Origin: Palsa-892 sp963751615
GTDB taxonomy: Bacteria; Pseudomonadota; Alphaproteobacteria; Rhizobiales; Xanthobacteraceae
Length of the DNA stretch: 64,000 nt
Assembly: GCA_963751615.1 (NCBI GenBank)
Contig: CAVVVG010000005.1
Coordinates: 186,001 to 250,000, forward strand
Reading direction: 5' to 3'
Shown here: positions 9,081 through 17,741 of the stretch, piece after piece
How the letters are laid out: the number at the start of each line of letters is the position of its first letter
Numbering within the stretch: position 1 is the first letter of the stretch
Position numbers and translations under genes: made by a program
Notes under the pieces: generated by a model
The model's database searches: none
Seen by the model: the letters and a program-made list of their open reading frames with translations, nothing else
What the model was told of the DNA's origin: nothing

Positions 9081-11735
9081 TCAAATTGAACCGATGGCAG
9101 CCGCGATCGCATCGAGCGCGGATTTTGCCTTCGCTCCGTCAGGACCGCCAGCTTGCGCCATATCAGGGCGGCCTCCGCCACCCTTTCCGCCAAGCGCCTC
9201 AGCTCCTCGGCGCACAAGCTCAATCGCATTATATCGTTTTGTAAGATCATCTGTAACGCCAACAACCAGTCCGGCCTTTCCGTCACCACTGACCCCGATA
9301 ATAGCCACGATACCGGAGCCAACTTGACGCTTGCCTTCGTCGGCGAGACTTTTGAGATCTTTCATCTCAATACCCTCAACCGTACGAGCCAACAGCTTCA
9401 CATTCCCAATGGTACGAATACCATCCTCTCCATTTTTCGCAGCACCTCTCATAGCGAGCTTTTTTTTCGCTTCAGAAAGTTCCCGCTCAAGTCGTTTACG
9501 ATCTTCGATTAATGTTTCGATGCGGGCAGGCACGTCCTGAACAGATGCTTTCAGTAATTCGCCGATTTCGCGTAACTCGCGCGCTCGACCCGCGAAATGA
9601 TGCCGTGCAAAATCGCCTGTAAGTGCCTCCACCCGGCGCAAGCCTGCACCGACAGCACTTTCGGAAATGATCGAAATTAGGCCGATATCGCCCGTGCGTT
9701 TGACGTGCGTTCCGCCACAGAGCTCGATCGACCAGCCCATCTCGTTGCCGCTCCCTTGCCCCATGGCAACAACCCGGACCTCATCACCGTATTTTTCACC
9801 GAACAAAGCACGGGCCCCCGATGAAATCGCATCGTCTACAGCCATCAATTTTGTCATAACCGGCGTGTTTTGCAGAACAATTGAGTTTGCGAGGTCTTCT
9901 ATTTTTGCCAGTTCATCGTCGTCGATCGGTTTTGGATGCGAAAAGTCAAAACGCAAGCGATCAGGAGCGACAAGCGAACCTTTCTGGGCAATATGGTCGC
10001 CCAGAACCTGACGCAAGGATTCGTGCAAGAGGTGGGTCGCGGAATGATTGCGGCGAATGTTACTGCGCCGGGCATGATCGACTTCTAACGAAAGGGCGAG
10101 GCCGGGTTCTAGAGCTCCTTTCTCCACAACTCCAAAGTGGACCAATAAATCACCCGCCTTCTTTTGTGTATCCGTCACACGAAAACGAATTTGATTTACG
10201 ACAAGATAGCCAGTGTCGCCGACTTGACCACCGGCTTCGCCATAAAATGGAGTCTGGTTCAGAACAACTGCGCCACTCTCACCCGCTTTAAGGCTGGATA
10301 CCTCATTGCCATCTCTTAGAACGGCCGCAACGATGCCTTTAGCCTCCTCGATCTCGTATCCCAGGAATTCAGTCGCGCCCACTTTATCGCGTAGTCGGAA
10401 CCATACGGCTTCAGTCGCGGCATCTCCCGATCCCGACCACGCGGCGCGGGCTTTTTCGCGTTGGCGAGCCATGGAGCCTTCAAAAGTTGTGGTGTCAACT
10501 CCAATGCCCCGTGACCTCAAGGCATCCTGCGTAAGGTCGAGAGGAAATCCGTAGGTGTCATAGAGCATGAAAGCTGTTTCACCCGAAAATCTCGCTCCAC
10601 TTTTTAGGTTTTTGCTTTCTTCCTCAAGCAACATGAGGCCACGTTCGAGCGTACGGCGAAAGCGCGTCTCCTCGAGCTTCAGCGTCTCGGCAATTAGCGC
10701 TTCGGCCCGCAACAATTCGGGATAGGCCTGTCCCATCTCACGCACGAGCACGGGAACAAGCCGCCACATCAACGGCTCCTTCGAGCCCAAAAGCTGAGCA
10801 TGCCGCATCGCCCGCCGCATAATCCGACGCAGCACATAGCCGCGGCCTTCATTGGAAGGAAGCACACCATCCGCAACGAGAAAGGACGACGCACGTAAAT
10901 GATCGGCAATTACACGGTGGCTTGCTTTATTGGACCCTTCGGCATCGACATTTGTGAGATCAACGCTCGTACGAATGAGAGCCCGGAAAAGATCCGTCTC
11001 ATAATTATCATTCGTTCCTTGCAAAACCGCCGAGATACGCTCAAGCCCCATGCCGGTATCGATCGAAGGCCTGGGCAGGTTCGTGCGTTCACCAACCGTT
11101 TGCTGCTCATATTGCATGAAGACGAGATTCCAAATCTCGATAAAACGGTCGCCATCGGCATCCGCCGAGCCGGGCGGCCCTCCGGGTATGTGCGCGCCAT
11201 GATCGTAGAATATCTCGGAACACGGGCCGCATGGACCCGTATCGCCCATGGCCCAGAAATTGTCGGAAGTCGCAATTTTAATGATTTTCAATTCTTGCAA
11301 CCCTGCGATTTTTTTCCATAGTCTGAACGCGTCCTCATCCTCGGAAAAGACCGTCACCAGGAGGTGCTCTTTGGGAACTTCGAATATTTTCGTGATCAAT
11401 TCCCAGGCAAGCTCGATCGCGCGTTCTTTGAAATAATCGCCAAACGAAAAATTGCCGAGCATCTCAAAAAATGTGTGATGCCGCGCGGTATAGCCAACAT
11501 TGTCGAGATCGTTGTGCTTTCCACCCGCGCGTACACATTTCTGCGCGGTAACCGCGCGCTGATAAGGCCGTTTCTCGACGCCAGTGAAGACATTTTTGAA
11601 TTGCACCATCCCCGCATTGGTGAACATCAGGGTGGGGTCATTGCGCGGAACGAGCGAGGACGACGGCACGATCTCGTGGCCACGCTTGGCGAAGAAGTCG
11701 AGGAAAGTGGACCGGATTTCGTTGACGCCGCTCAT
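9081..11735 (-). CDS. alaS: Alanyl-tRNA synthetase
   Basis: Charges tRNA-Ala; 884 residues, typical size. The N-terminal class II catalytic core begins MSGVNEIRSTFLDFFAKRGH. The editing domain carries RRNHSATHLLH and the distal CGGTHV zinc site. The C-terminal C-Ala region is Gly-rich (GGKGGGGRPDMAQAGG). The ATG at 11735 is chosen because the conserved N-terminus starts there; the frame stays open upstream but that part is not family-like. recA lies upstream on the same strand, separated by a terminator. Confidence 0.98.
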   Translation of the reverse strand: MSGVNEIRSTFLDFFAKRGHEIVPSSSLVPRNDPTLMFTNAGMVQFKNVFTGVEKRPYQRAVTAQKCVRAGGKHNDLDNVGYTARHHTFFEMLGNFSFGDYFKERAIELAWELITKIFEVPKEHLLVTVFSEDEDAFRLWKKIAGLQELKIIKIATSDNFWAMGDTGPCGPCSEIFYDHGAHIPGGPPGSADADGDRFIEIWNLVFMQYEQQTVGERTNLPRPSIDTGMGLERISAVLQGTNDNYETDLFRALIRTSVDLTNVDAEGSNKASHRVIADHLRASSFLVADGVLPSNEGRGYVLRRIMRRAMRHAQLLGSKEPLMWRLVPVLVREMGQAYPELLRAEALIAETLKLEETRFRRTLERGLMLLEEESKNLKSGARFSGETAFMLYDTYGFPLDLTQDALRSRGIGVDTTTFEGSMARQREKARAAWSGSGDAATEAVWFRLRDKVGATEFLGYEIEEAKGIVAAVLRDGNEVSSLKAGESGAVVLNQTPFYGEAGGQVGDTGYLVVNQIRFRVTDTQKKAGDLLVHFGVVEKGALEPGLALSLEVDHARRSNIRRNHSATHLLHESLRQVLGDHIAQKGSLVAPDRLRFDFSHPKPIDDDELAKIEDLANSIVLQNTPVMTKLMAVDDAISSGARALFGEKYGDEVRVVAMGQGSGNEMGWSIELCGGTHVKRTGDIGLISIISESAVGAGLRRVEALTGDFARHHFAGRARELREIGELLKASVQDVPARIETLIEDRKRLERELSEAKKKLAMRGAAKNGEDGIRTIGNVKLLARTVEGIEMKDLKSLADEGKRQVGSGIVAIIGVSGDGKAGLVVGVTDDLTKRYNAIELVRRGAEALGGKGGGGRPDMAQAGGPDGAKAKSALDAIAAAIGSI

Positions 11736-11790
11736 GGAGGGTTTGTGTATAGAGCAGGCTCGGAACTGTCGAGAGAGGCGAAAAACGGGA

Positions 11791-11821
11791 CCCGCCGCAG
11801 ACGGGCAGCGTCCGCGGCGGG
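11791..11821 (-). terminator. Rho-independent terminator of recA
   Basis: On the minus strand a long hairpin (arms CCCGCCGCGGAC and GTCTGCGGCGGG) is followed by TCCCGTTTTT. It is placed 70 bp past the recA stop and before the alaS start. Confidence 0.85.
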
Positions 11822-11891
11822 CCATTACAGCCAAGAATCGGGCGACCGCGGAGGTGCGGCGAACGCGATCGCTTTAGGGGCGGAGGCCCGC

Positions 11892-12989
11892 TTAATCCTC
11901 GGCCGCGTCCTTTTCGTCACCGTCTTCGTTGGCTTCGATGGGTCCCAAAATTTGCTCAGCGATAAGGCCAGCATTGGAACGGATGGCGGCCTCGATCTTG
12001 CCAGCGATTTCCGGGTTCTGCTTCAGGAATACCTTGGCGTTCTCGCGACCTTGACCAAGGCGCTGACTGTCATAAGAGAACCAGGCGCCAGACTTCTCCA
12101 CCACACCCGCCTTGATGCCGAGATCGATCAGCTCGCCCATCTTGGAGATGCCCTCGCCGTACATGATATCGAACTCAACCTGCTTGAATGGGGGCGCAAG
12201 CTTGTTCTTGACCACCTTCACACGGGTCTGGTTGCCAACAACCTCGTCGCGCTCCTTGATCGCGCCGATACGGCGGATATCGAGGCGTACCGAGGCATAG
12301 AACTTCAGAGCATGTCCACCCGTCGTTGTTTCCGGGGAGCCGTACATGACGCCTATCTTCATGCGTATTTGATTGATGAAAACCACCATCGTATTCGACT
12401 TGGAAATTGACGAGGTGAGCTTGCGCAGCGCCTGGCTCATGAGGCGCGCCTGTGAGCCGGGCTGCACATCGCCCATTTCACCATCGAGTTCAGCCCGCGG
12501 GACCAGTGCTGCTACCGAATCCACGACCAGAATGTCGATCGCGCCGGAGCGCACAAGCGTATCGGCGATTTCGAGCCCCTGTTCGCCCGTGTCGGGCTGC
12601 GAGATGAGCAGATTGTCAACGTCGACGCCAAGCTTACGCGCATAGACAGGATCGAGCGCATGTTCCGCATCGATGAACGCACAGATGCCGCCGCGTTTCT
12701 GCGCCTCGGCAACTGCATGCAGTGCTAGTGTTGTCTTGCCGGAAGATTCAGGCCCATAGATTTCGACCACCCGGCCTCTCGGCAGACCACCAACGCCGAG
12801 CGCAATATCAAGTCCGAGCGAGCCAGAAGGGATCGTTTCAATATCCATCGACCTGTCGTTCTTGCCGAGACGCATGATCGAGCCCTTGCCGAAGTGGCGC
12901 TCGATTTGCGACAGCGCGGCGTCCAAAGCCTTGGATTTGTCCATGGAATTATTTTCAACGAGTCGGAGTGCAGCTGAGGACTGTGACAT
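11892..12989 (-). CDS. recA: Recombinase RecA
   Basis: DNA strand-exchange protein and co-protease for LexA; 365 residues. Walker A is GPESSGKTT, the L2 region and the NQIRMKIGVMYGSPETTTGG stretch are intact, and the acidic tail (EANEDGDEKDAAED) is normal. The start at 12989 (MSQSSAALRLVENNSMDKSK) fits the somewhat longer N-terminus of rhizobial RecA. Upstream lie two SOS boxes of the alphaproteobacterial type (13063-13077 and 13099-13113), so LexA control is strongly implied. Confidence 0.98.
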   Translation of the reverse strand: MSQSSAALRLVENNSMDKSKALDAALSQIERHFGKGSIMRLGKNDRSMDIETIPSGSLGLDIALGVGGLPRGRVVEIYGPESSGKTTLALHAVAEAQKRGGICAFIDAEHALDPVYARKLGVDVDNLLISQPDTGEQGLEIADTLVRSGAIDILVVDSVAALVPRAELDGEMGDVQPGSQARLMSQALRKLTSSISKSNTMVVFINQIRMKIGVMYGSPETTTGGHALKFYASVRLDIRRIGAIKERDEVVGNQTRVKVVKNKLAPPFKQVEFDIMYGEGISKMGELIDLGIKAGVVEKSGAWFSYDSQRLGQGRENAKVFLKQNPEIAGKIEAAIRSNAGLIAEQILGPIEANEDGDEKDAAED

Positions 12990-13062
12990 TACGGGCTCCC
13001 GCGCGCCTTGCTAGAGGATGAAATCGGGCCATCCGACCTATAAAAGGAAAAACAGCCCCTTC

Positions 13063-13077
13063 GAACAGAACATGAAC
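13063..13077. promoter_or_regulatory. Alphaproteobacterial LexA (SOS) box 1
   Basis: GAAC-N7-GAAC exactly (GAACAGAACATGAAC), which equals GTTC-N7-GTTC on the minus strand, the direction of recA. This is the direct-repeat LexA site described for Alphaproteobacteria. It lies 74 bp upstream of the recA start. Confidence 0.85.
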
Positions 13078-13098
13078 AATGTACACTATTTGTTCTAT

Positions 13099-13113
13099 GT
13101 TCGCAAGATGTTC
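13099..13113. promoter_or_regulatory. Alphaproteobacterial LexA (SOS) box 2, opposite orientation
   Basis: GTTC-N7-GTTC exactly (GTTCGCAAGATGTTC). It is the mirror orientation of the box at 13063, 21 bp away. Extra GAAC (13068) and GTTC (13092) tetramers sit between, so the region has three GAAC then three GTTC copies. Confidence 0.8.
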
Positions 13114-13186
13114 TTTTCCGCAGTTTTCCACCCGATCGGTCCATTTCCCGGCCCTTTCCGATCCCATCTAGAGGAATCGACCAATC

Positions 13187-13202
13187 TGTGACCTGAATCA
13201 CA
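13187..13202. promoter_or_regulatory. CRP/FNR-family-like operator
   Basis: TGTGACCTGAATCACA is a perfect TGTGA-N6-TCACA dyad, the canonical CRP half-site arrangement. It lies about 200 bp upstream of recA. Which regulator binds, if any, is not known. A chance match cannot be excluded. Confidence 0.5.
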
Positions 13203-13304
13203 TCGCCCCAACGTATGGGCCTCGTAAATTACCAACATTGACCCCAAGTCACCAAACGCGAGCCGCAGTTATACCCCCGCCCAAAGTTGTGGCCCGCGCA
13301 AGTC

Positions 13305-13334
13305 GAGGCCACCTGCCCCGCAGCGGGTGGCCTC
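13305..13334 (+). terminator. Orphan terminator-like hairpin, possible sRNA end
   Basis: Perfect 9-bp stem GAGGCCACC/GGTGGCCTC with a 12-nt loop, followed on the plus strand by CCTTTT. No annotated gene ends here. A transcript starting near the divergent SOS/CRP-like sites would end at this hairpin, but this is inference. Confidence 0.5.
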
Positions 13335-13648
13335 CCTTTTAGCCCGGAATGCCAAGGCTTTGCATTCCTGGGGCGGCCACTGAACCGAAGTGCGACCATG
13401 CCAGCCGGTTCGCGGATGGCCTGAAGAAGGCCATAAAGGTCAATCGGCCATTGTCAATCGAACGGCCGTCCAATTCTGCATCCGAATGAAATATCAAGAC
13501 CAGTAAAAAATACCCTGAGGCTAGCTGAAGAATTCCGCATCGGACGTGAGCGCAGAAACCAAAAAATCGTTGAGCGACCAGACCATCTCCTCCTCCGACA
13601 TCGGCGAGCGAAAATTCCGGGCGCACGGCAAAACGGAAGTTCAAAAAA

Positions 13649-13671
13649 ACCCGGCGTTTGGAGCGCCGGGT
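13649..13671 (-). terminator. Terminator of the cold-shock gene
   Basis: Hairpin ACCCGGCG/CGCCGGGT flanked by an A-run (T-run on the minus strand) 43 bp past the csp stop. The plus-strand side also has TTTTTGGTTTT, so it could act both ways. Confidence 0.85.
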
Positions 13672-13714
13672 TTTTGGTTTTGCTTGGCGGGGAATCGCCC
13701 GCCGCATGAAGTTC

Positions 13715-13918
13715 TTATACGGCCTTCAGGTTTGCCGCCGCGGTCTTGCCGCGTTCGGTCACGATCTCGAAGGACACTTTCTGGCCTTCGTTAAGCGTGT
13801 GCATCCCAGAACGCTCGACAGCGGAAATGTGGACAAATACGTCCTTGCCGCCATCGTTCGGCTGGATGAAGCCATAGCCCTTCTGCGTATTGAAGAACTT
13901 CACGGTTCCTACAGGCAT
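13715..13918 (-). CDS. Cold-shock domain protein, CspA family
   Basis: Single-stranded nucleic-acid-binding protein of 67 residues that acts as an RNA chaperone. The start MPVGTVKFFNTQKGYGFIQP is the classic CSD opening with both RNP motifs (KGYGFIQP and DVFVHISAV). The ATG at 13918 follows a GA-rich Shine-Dalgarno region (GAGGAAGACAAG). The frame is open further upstream, but that part does not resemble the family. The roughly 200-bp leader up to cckA may hold the long structured 5' UTR that many csp genes carry; I could not define its fold. Confidence 0.95.
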   Translation of the reverse strand: MPVGTVKFFNTQKGYGFIQPNDGGKDVFVHISAVERSGMHTLNEGQKVSFEIVTERGKTAAANLKAV

Positions 13919-14116
13919 CTTGTCTTCCTCACTTCTAAAATCGACCAACCGCGCGCTCATCGCACGGCTGGGCAGATATCCGCGTTTTTGGGAGTTGTCC
14001 TGATGGCCAAAGGCGCGCGCAGGAACCAAGGCAGCCGAAAACCAGATCTCGCGGGCGAGAATAGGCCCCAATTCGACTATGCGGTCAAGATGATGAAATT
14101 GCTGAGAGTGAACGAA

Positions 14117-16624
14117 TTATGACGCCATCGTTTCCTTCACTGCCGCGACAAGCTCCTTAAGTGAAAAAGGTTTTGGCAAAAACGTGAAGCTTTCGCCCTC
14201 CGGCAGATTTTTCTTGAATGCTTCCTCGGCGTAGCCGGAAATGAAAATCACCTTCAACTCCGGACGCCTGCGGCGCAATTCCCTGAGCAACGTCGGGCCG
14301 TCCATCTCCGGCATCACAACGTCCGAGACGACAAGATCGATGTCGCCGCCGTTTTTTTCTATCGCGGACAGCGCCTCGATGCCGGTGCCGGCCTCCACGA
14401 CCTGATAGCCGCGCGAGGAAAGCGCACGCGCAGCGAAGGCACGAACGGCTTCCTCGTCTTCGACCAGCAAAACGGTGCCGCGACCGGTGAGATCGCCTGC
14501 GCGCGGCTCGGACTCCTGCGCCTTAGCACTGGTTTCCGCCACACTCGGCAGGTGGCGCGGAAAGAAAATGCGGAATGTTGTGCCCTCACCGAGCTTGGAG
14601 TCGGCGAAGATATAGCCGCCGGTCTGTTTGACGATGCCGTAGACTGTGGAAAGACCGAGGCCCGTACCCTTGCCAACTTCTTTCGTAGTGAAAAATGGCT
14701 CAAAAATCTTGTCGATCATCGCGGGCGCAATGCCCTCACCCTGGTCGATCACGTCGATCATCACGTAATCTGCGGGCATCAGGAGCTTCTCGCCGAACGC
14801 TGCGCATTCTTCACGTGCGACGTTCTGCGTCCGTATGAGCAACTTACCGCCATTGGGCATCGCGTCGCGTGCGTTCACGGCAAGATTGACGATTACTTGT
14901 TCGAACTGGTTCAGGTCCGCCTTCACCGGCCATAGGTCGCGGCCCTGTTTGACCTCGAGCTTTACGTTCTCACCAATGATGCGTTTCAGCATGCCGATAG
15001 ACAAATCGGAAAGCACGTCGCCAAGCTGCAAGATCTGCGGTCGCATTGTTTGTCGGCGCGAAAAAGCGAGCAGCTGCCGCACGAGACCCGCCGCGCGGTT
15101 TGCATTTTGCTTAATCTGCATAAGGTCGGTGAAAGATGGATCGGTTGGACGCTGGTTAGCGAGCAATAGATCAGCATAGCCGATGATCGCGGTTAGCACA
15201 TTGTTGAAATCATGCGCGACGCCACCTGCGAGCTGCCCGACTGCCTGCATCTTCTGCGATTGTGCGAATTGTGCTTCGAGCGTGCGTTGTTCAGTGATGT
15301 CGATCGCGTGCACGATCGCAGCCTCGCCTTCCTCCGTCGCCTCCACTGGCGTGATGTAAAAACGCGCCGAGCGCGGTTCGTTCCCCGCGAGCTGGACCTC
15401 TACTTCGCGCGTGCCGGATTTTCCGTCGAGCGCGGAGCGGACTTCTCCCGTGAATTTCACACGCTCCGGTTCCGCGACTACTCCGAAAATCGAATTCGAT
15501 TCGCTGATCGCAACTCCGAACATCCGCATGAAACTCGCATTCATGCTGCCGATCCGGCCGTGCTCGTCGATGGTTGCGATCGCGACCGGGGTATTATTGA
15601 AGAAACGCGCAAACCGGACCTCGGCATCACGCAGCGGATCGCCCGGCGCCTGCTCGCGCGCGCGACTCAAAACCAGCGTGCGTGATGCGCCCGGCGTGCC
15701 GTCACCCGCGAAGGCGAGTTTATGCAGCAACCGCACTGGCAACAATTGACCGTTCTTACGCCTGAGATCCACATCGAAAATTTCGGTCTTCACCTCGCCC
15801 GGCACGGGTGCGACGTTCAGGAGCATCGCAGCGCTCGTGCCCTGCACCAGATCGGCTAGTGAAAGTCCGTCCGGACTCACTTCCGCGAGATCATAACCGA
15901 GCCAACCTGCGAGCGTCGCATTGAGATAAACAACCTTGCCCGCAGGATCGACGGAAAAAAAACCTGACGGCGCATGGTCGAGAAAATCAATCGCGTGTTG
16001 TAATTCAAGAAACGTGTTTTCCTGTCGGTCGCGCTCGCGTGAAATATCGGCGATGCCCCACATCGAAAGCTTGGAGAGTCTTCCCGTTTTCGCAAGTGGA
16101 CGCACGCGAAGCCTGACCCAACGCGCCGCCGCACCATGAATGCCTGCTAGACGAATTTCTTCGGAGTGCGAATTCTGTTCGCGTGTCGCCTGCGCCAGAC
16201 GATAGATCGCTTCCGAAACTTCCGGATCGCTGGTGAACAACCGCTCCACCGGACGCACGTCATCTGGCCCGTCGGCGCCCGTCAGTTCGAGATAAGCCCT
16301 GTTCGCGTACAGCACACGCCCAGACGCATCTACAATCGACAAACCCTCGCTCGATGAATCCGAGAGAGCCTTGGTGAGATCGTTCCGGCCCGCGCGGCCC
16401 GCGAATTCGACGATACCGGCCGCCCCCGCGAACAGCGCGAACACACCGATAACGGCGAGCGTCGCCAGCACGCCGATGATATACGGCTCCGCCCGTTCGC
16501 GCCCGACGAACAGCAGGAAAACTGCTGTGCCAACGAGCACGAGTGCCACCAGAAGCACAAGACCGATACTGCCAGTAGCCTGACTGCGGTCTATCGGAGC
16601 CTGGGGACCGTCCTCAACGGCCAT
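14117..16624 (-). CDS. cckA: Hybrid histidine kinase CckA, cell-cycle kinase
   Basis: Inner-membrane hybrid kinase of 835 residues that phosphorylates CtrA through ChpT in Alphaproteobacteria. Order: two transmembrane helices (about residues 20-70), PAS-type sensor domains, the HisKA H-box GGVAHDFNNVL, an HATPase domain (VNLAVNARDAMPNGG, GLGLSTVYGIVKQTGGYI), and a C-terminal receiver domain (LLVEDEEAVRAFAARAL with DLVVSDVVMPEMDG carrying the phospho-acceptor Asp). The ATG at 16624 has AGAGG at 8 nt; a TTG at 16645 is less likely. In related genomes it borders flhB-fliR-fliQ-fliE-flgC-flgB, and fragments of that cluster follow here upstream of cckA. Confidence 0.95.
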   Translation of the reverse strand: MAVEDGPQAPIDRSQATGSIGLVLLVALVLVGTAVFLLFVGRERAEPYIIGVLATLAVIGVFALFAGAAGIVEFAGRAGRNDLTKALSDSSSEGLSIVDASGRVLYANRAYLELTGADGPDDVRPVERLFTSDPEVSEAIYRLAQATREQNSHSEEIRLAGIHGAAARWVRLRVRPLAKTGRLSKLSMWGIADISRERDRQENTFLELQHAIDFLDHAPSGFFSVDPAGKVVYLNATLAGWLGYDLAEVSPDGLSLADLVQGTSAAMLLNVAPVPGEVKTEIFDVDLRRKNGQLLPVRLLHKLAFAGDGTPGASRTLVLSRAREQAPGDPLRDAEVRFARFFNNTPVAIATIDEHGRIGSMNASFMRMFGVAISESNSIFGVVAEPERVKFTGEVRSALDGKSGTREVEVQLAGNEPRSARFYITPVEATEEGEAAIVHAIDITEQRTLEAQFAQSQKMQAVGQLAGGVAHDFNNVLTAIIGYADLLLANQRPTDPSFTDLMQIKQNANRAAGLVRQLLAFSRRQTMRPQILQLGDVLSDLSIGMLKRIIGENVKLEVKQGRDLWPVKADLNQFEQVIVNLAVNARDAMPNGGKLLIRTQNVAREECAAFGEKLLMPADYVMIDVIDQGEGIAPAMIDKIFEPFFTTKEVGKGTGLGLSTVYGIVKQTGGYIFADSKLGEGTTFRIFFPRHLPSVAETSAKAQESEPRAGDLTGRGTVLLVEDEEAVRAFAARALSSRGYQVVEAGTGIEALSAIEKNGGDIDLVVSDVVMPEMDGPTLLRELRRRRPELKVIFISGYAEEAFKKNLPEGESFTFLPKPFSLKELVAAVKETMAS

Positions 16625-16643
16625 AGCGAGCACCTCTTTCGAC

Positions 16644-16664
16644 AAGGCCGCCCGAAGCGGCCTT
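16644..16664 (-). terminator. Hairpin just upstream of the cckA ribosome binding site
   Basis: Inverted repeat AAGGCCGC/GCGGCCTT with a 5-nt loop lies immediately before the cckA Shine-Dalgarno. It may be the old flhB terminator or a leader structure of cckA. There is no long T-run. Confidence 0.4.
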
Positions 16665-16716
16665 TCACCATGCCGGTTTGCCTGAGAACCCCGCCATTCC
16701 GCAAGTTGTCTCTACG

Positions 16717-16941
16717 CTAATTCGCCCGGGCGCCCCGCCGTAGACGCATGACATAGCAAATGACCTCGGCCACGGCCTTGTAATGGTCGGCGGGAACTTC
16801 CTAATCGATTTCGATGGCCTTACACAGGGCGCGGGCGAGTAGCCGGTTTTTTTACGATCGGAACGCGACATTCCGTCGTGATTTCGCGGATTTTGAGTGC
16901 GAGCATGTCCATATACTTGGCGACACAGACAGTCGCGTTCA
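16717..16941 (-). pseudogene. flhB: FlhB C-terminal fragment, decayed
   Basis: Translating the minus strand gives the cytoplasmic end of FlhB in pieces. The first piece is AKYMDMLALKIREITTECRV. After a frameshift near a 7-T run (about 16847-16853) comes LLARALCKAIEID, then an in-frame TAG at 16801-16803, then EVPADHYKAVAEVICYVMRL and a stop at 16717-16719. FlhB normally has about 360 residues with four membrane helices and an NPTH autocleavage site; all of that is missing. The fragment directly abuts the fliE fragment, so fliQ, fliR and most of flhB were deleted. The gene is non-functional. Confidence 0.85.
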
Positions 16942-16942
16942 T

Positions 16943-17009
16943 TCAGATCGGCCCTATCATATTGACTTCGTAAGCCGAGGTCACTTTGTCGCGTACAGAG
17001 ACGAGCACT
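16943..17009 (-). pseudogene. fliE: FliE C-terminal fragment
   Basis: The minus strand reads VLVSVRDKVTSAYEVNMIGPI and then a stop. This resembles the end of the flagellar hook-basal body adaptor FliE (typically VRDKVVxAYxEIMRMPI). Only about 22 codons remain. It lies between the flgC and flhB fragments, the order expected for an intact flgB-flgC-fliE-fliQ-fliR-flhB cluster. Confidence 0.7.
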
Positions 17010-17016
17010 TCAACCT

Positions 17017-17058
17017 AGACTCCAATTCCGCAACCATCAGGGTGCAGATGAAATCCAT
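17017..17058 (-). pseudogene. flgC: FlgC N-terminal fragment
   Basis: After the flgB stop, an ATG at 17058 opens MDFICTLMVAELES. The first ten residues resemble the start of the rod protein FlgC (MDFxxSLxVAASGL). The rest of flgC is gone and the sequence passes into fliE remains. Identity depends on position as much as on these few residues. Confidence 0.55.
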
Positions 17059-17076
17059 TGGAGATCCCCATTTGGT

Positions 17077-17484
17077 CTAGCGCTTGCCAAGTGCGGTTTT
17101 GATCATGCCGATGCCGCGCGCATAGAGCGAGGTTGTGATTTGATGATCCATTTTTGTCTGACCGACCCTCATCATCTCTTCCTCGAGCACGACCGCGTTT
17201 CCGTTCGGTTTCGTCTCAAAACCACCACGCAGCATCTGCTGAACGCTCGCCTTACCAATCGAACCGCCCGTGATATGTCGCGGCTGCGTCACCGCCAGAC
17301 GAACCGGGCTTTGCGCCGTCGTCGCATCGAGTTCTGCCTTAAAGTCAAGCTGCTTCGGATCGCGCACGCGGTACTGCGGCGTATTCGCATTCGCGACGTT
17401 CTCGGCGAGCACCTTCCGGTGCACTTCAAGCCAGCGCATGCGCGTTTTCAGCATCGAAAACAGCGGCAGGTCGGAGACCGGCAT
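17077..17484 (-). CDS. flgB: Flagellar basal-body rod protein FlgB
   Basis: Proximal rod subunit of the flagellum, 135 residues, full length. The N-terminal helix MPVSDLPLFSMLKTRMRWLE and the signature VLAENVANANTPQYRVRD are intact, as is the C-terminal QMMRV-like helix region (EEEMMRVGQTKMDHQ). The ATG at 17484 has GGGGAGA upstream. It is the first gene of a cluster whose other members are fragments, so it is probably a surviving orphan that is no longer useful for motility. Confidence 0.93.
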   Translation of the reverse strand: MPVSDLPLFSMLKTRMRWLEVHRKVLAENVANANTPQYRVRDPKQLDFKAELDATTAQSPVRLAVTQPRHITGGSIGKASVQQMLRGGFETKPNGNAVVLEEEMMRVGQTKMDHQITTSLYARGIGMIKTALGKR

Positions 17485-17741
17485 GGTCCTATCTCCCCAA
17501 GACACACCCGCTCCCCAGAAGCGCCCTTTATGGGCAATTCTTGCCGGCCGTATGGTTAAATTGTCGTTAACGCAGCGAAAATCGACTAGGGAATGAAATC
17601 GTTGGGGATCCGATTTGCCGCGCTTTCGGCGGGTTTCCGTCCGATTATGAATCGTTTATGACAGCAGGAACGGGCGGCACTTTTTTCAAGCCGTGGCCCG
17701 CAGTTCGCACCGCCCAAACGCGGCACCATGGAGAGACTGTA

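Larger units (their letters stand above)
13114..13648. other. Long non-coding stretch between recA and the cold-shock gene
   Basis: About 530 bp with no convincing protein gene on either strand. It contains the CRP-like dyad at 13187-13202 and a strong orphan hairpin at 13305-13334. Short open frames here look unlike known proteins; a small open frame from 13546 (plus strand) runs into the cold-shock gene terminator and is judged spurious. A small RNA is possible. Confidence 0.5.

Noticed and set aside
11364..12410. A 348-codon plus-strand open frame across alaS and recA
   Set aside because: It lies antisense to two certain genes and has no recognisable domain; long shadows are common in such sequence.
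13339..13707. 122-codon minus-strand open frame
   Set aside because: It overlaps the csp terminator and lacks a ribosome site.
13546..13794. Small plus-strand open frame between recA and csp
   Set aside because: It crosses the cold-shock gene terminator and its 3' end; no ribosome site or known similarity.
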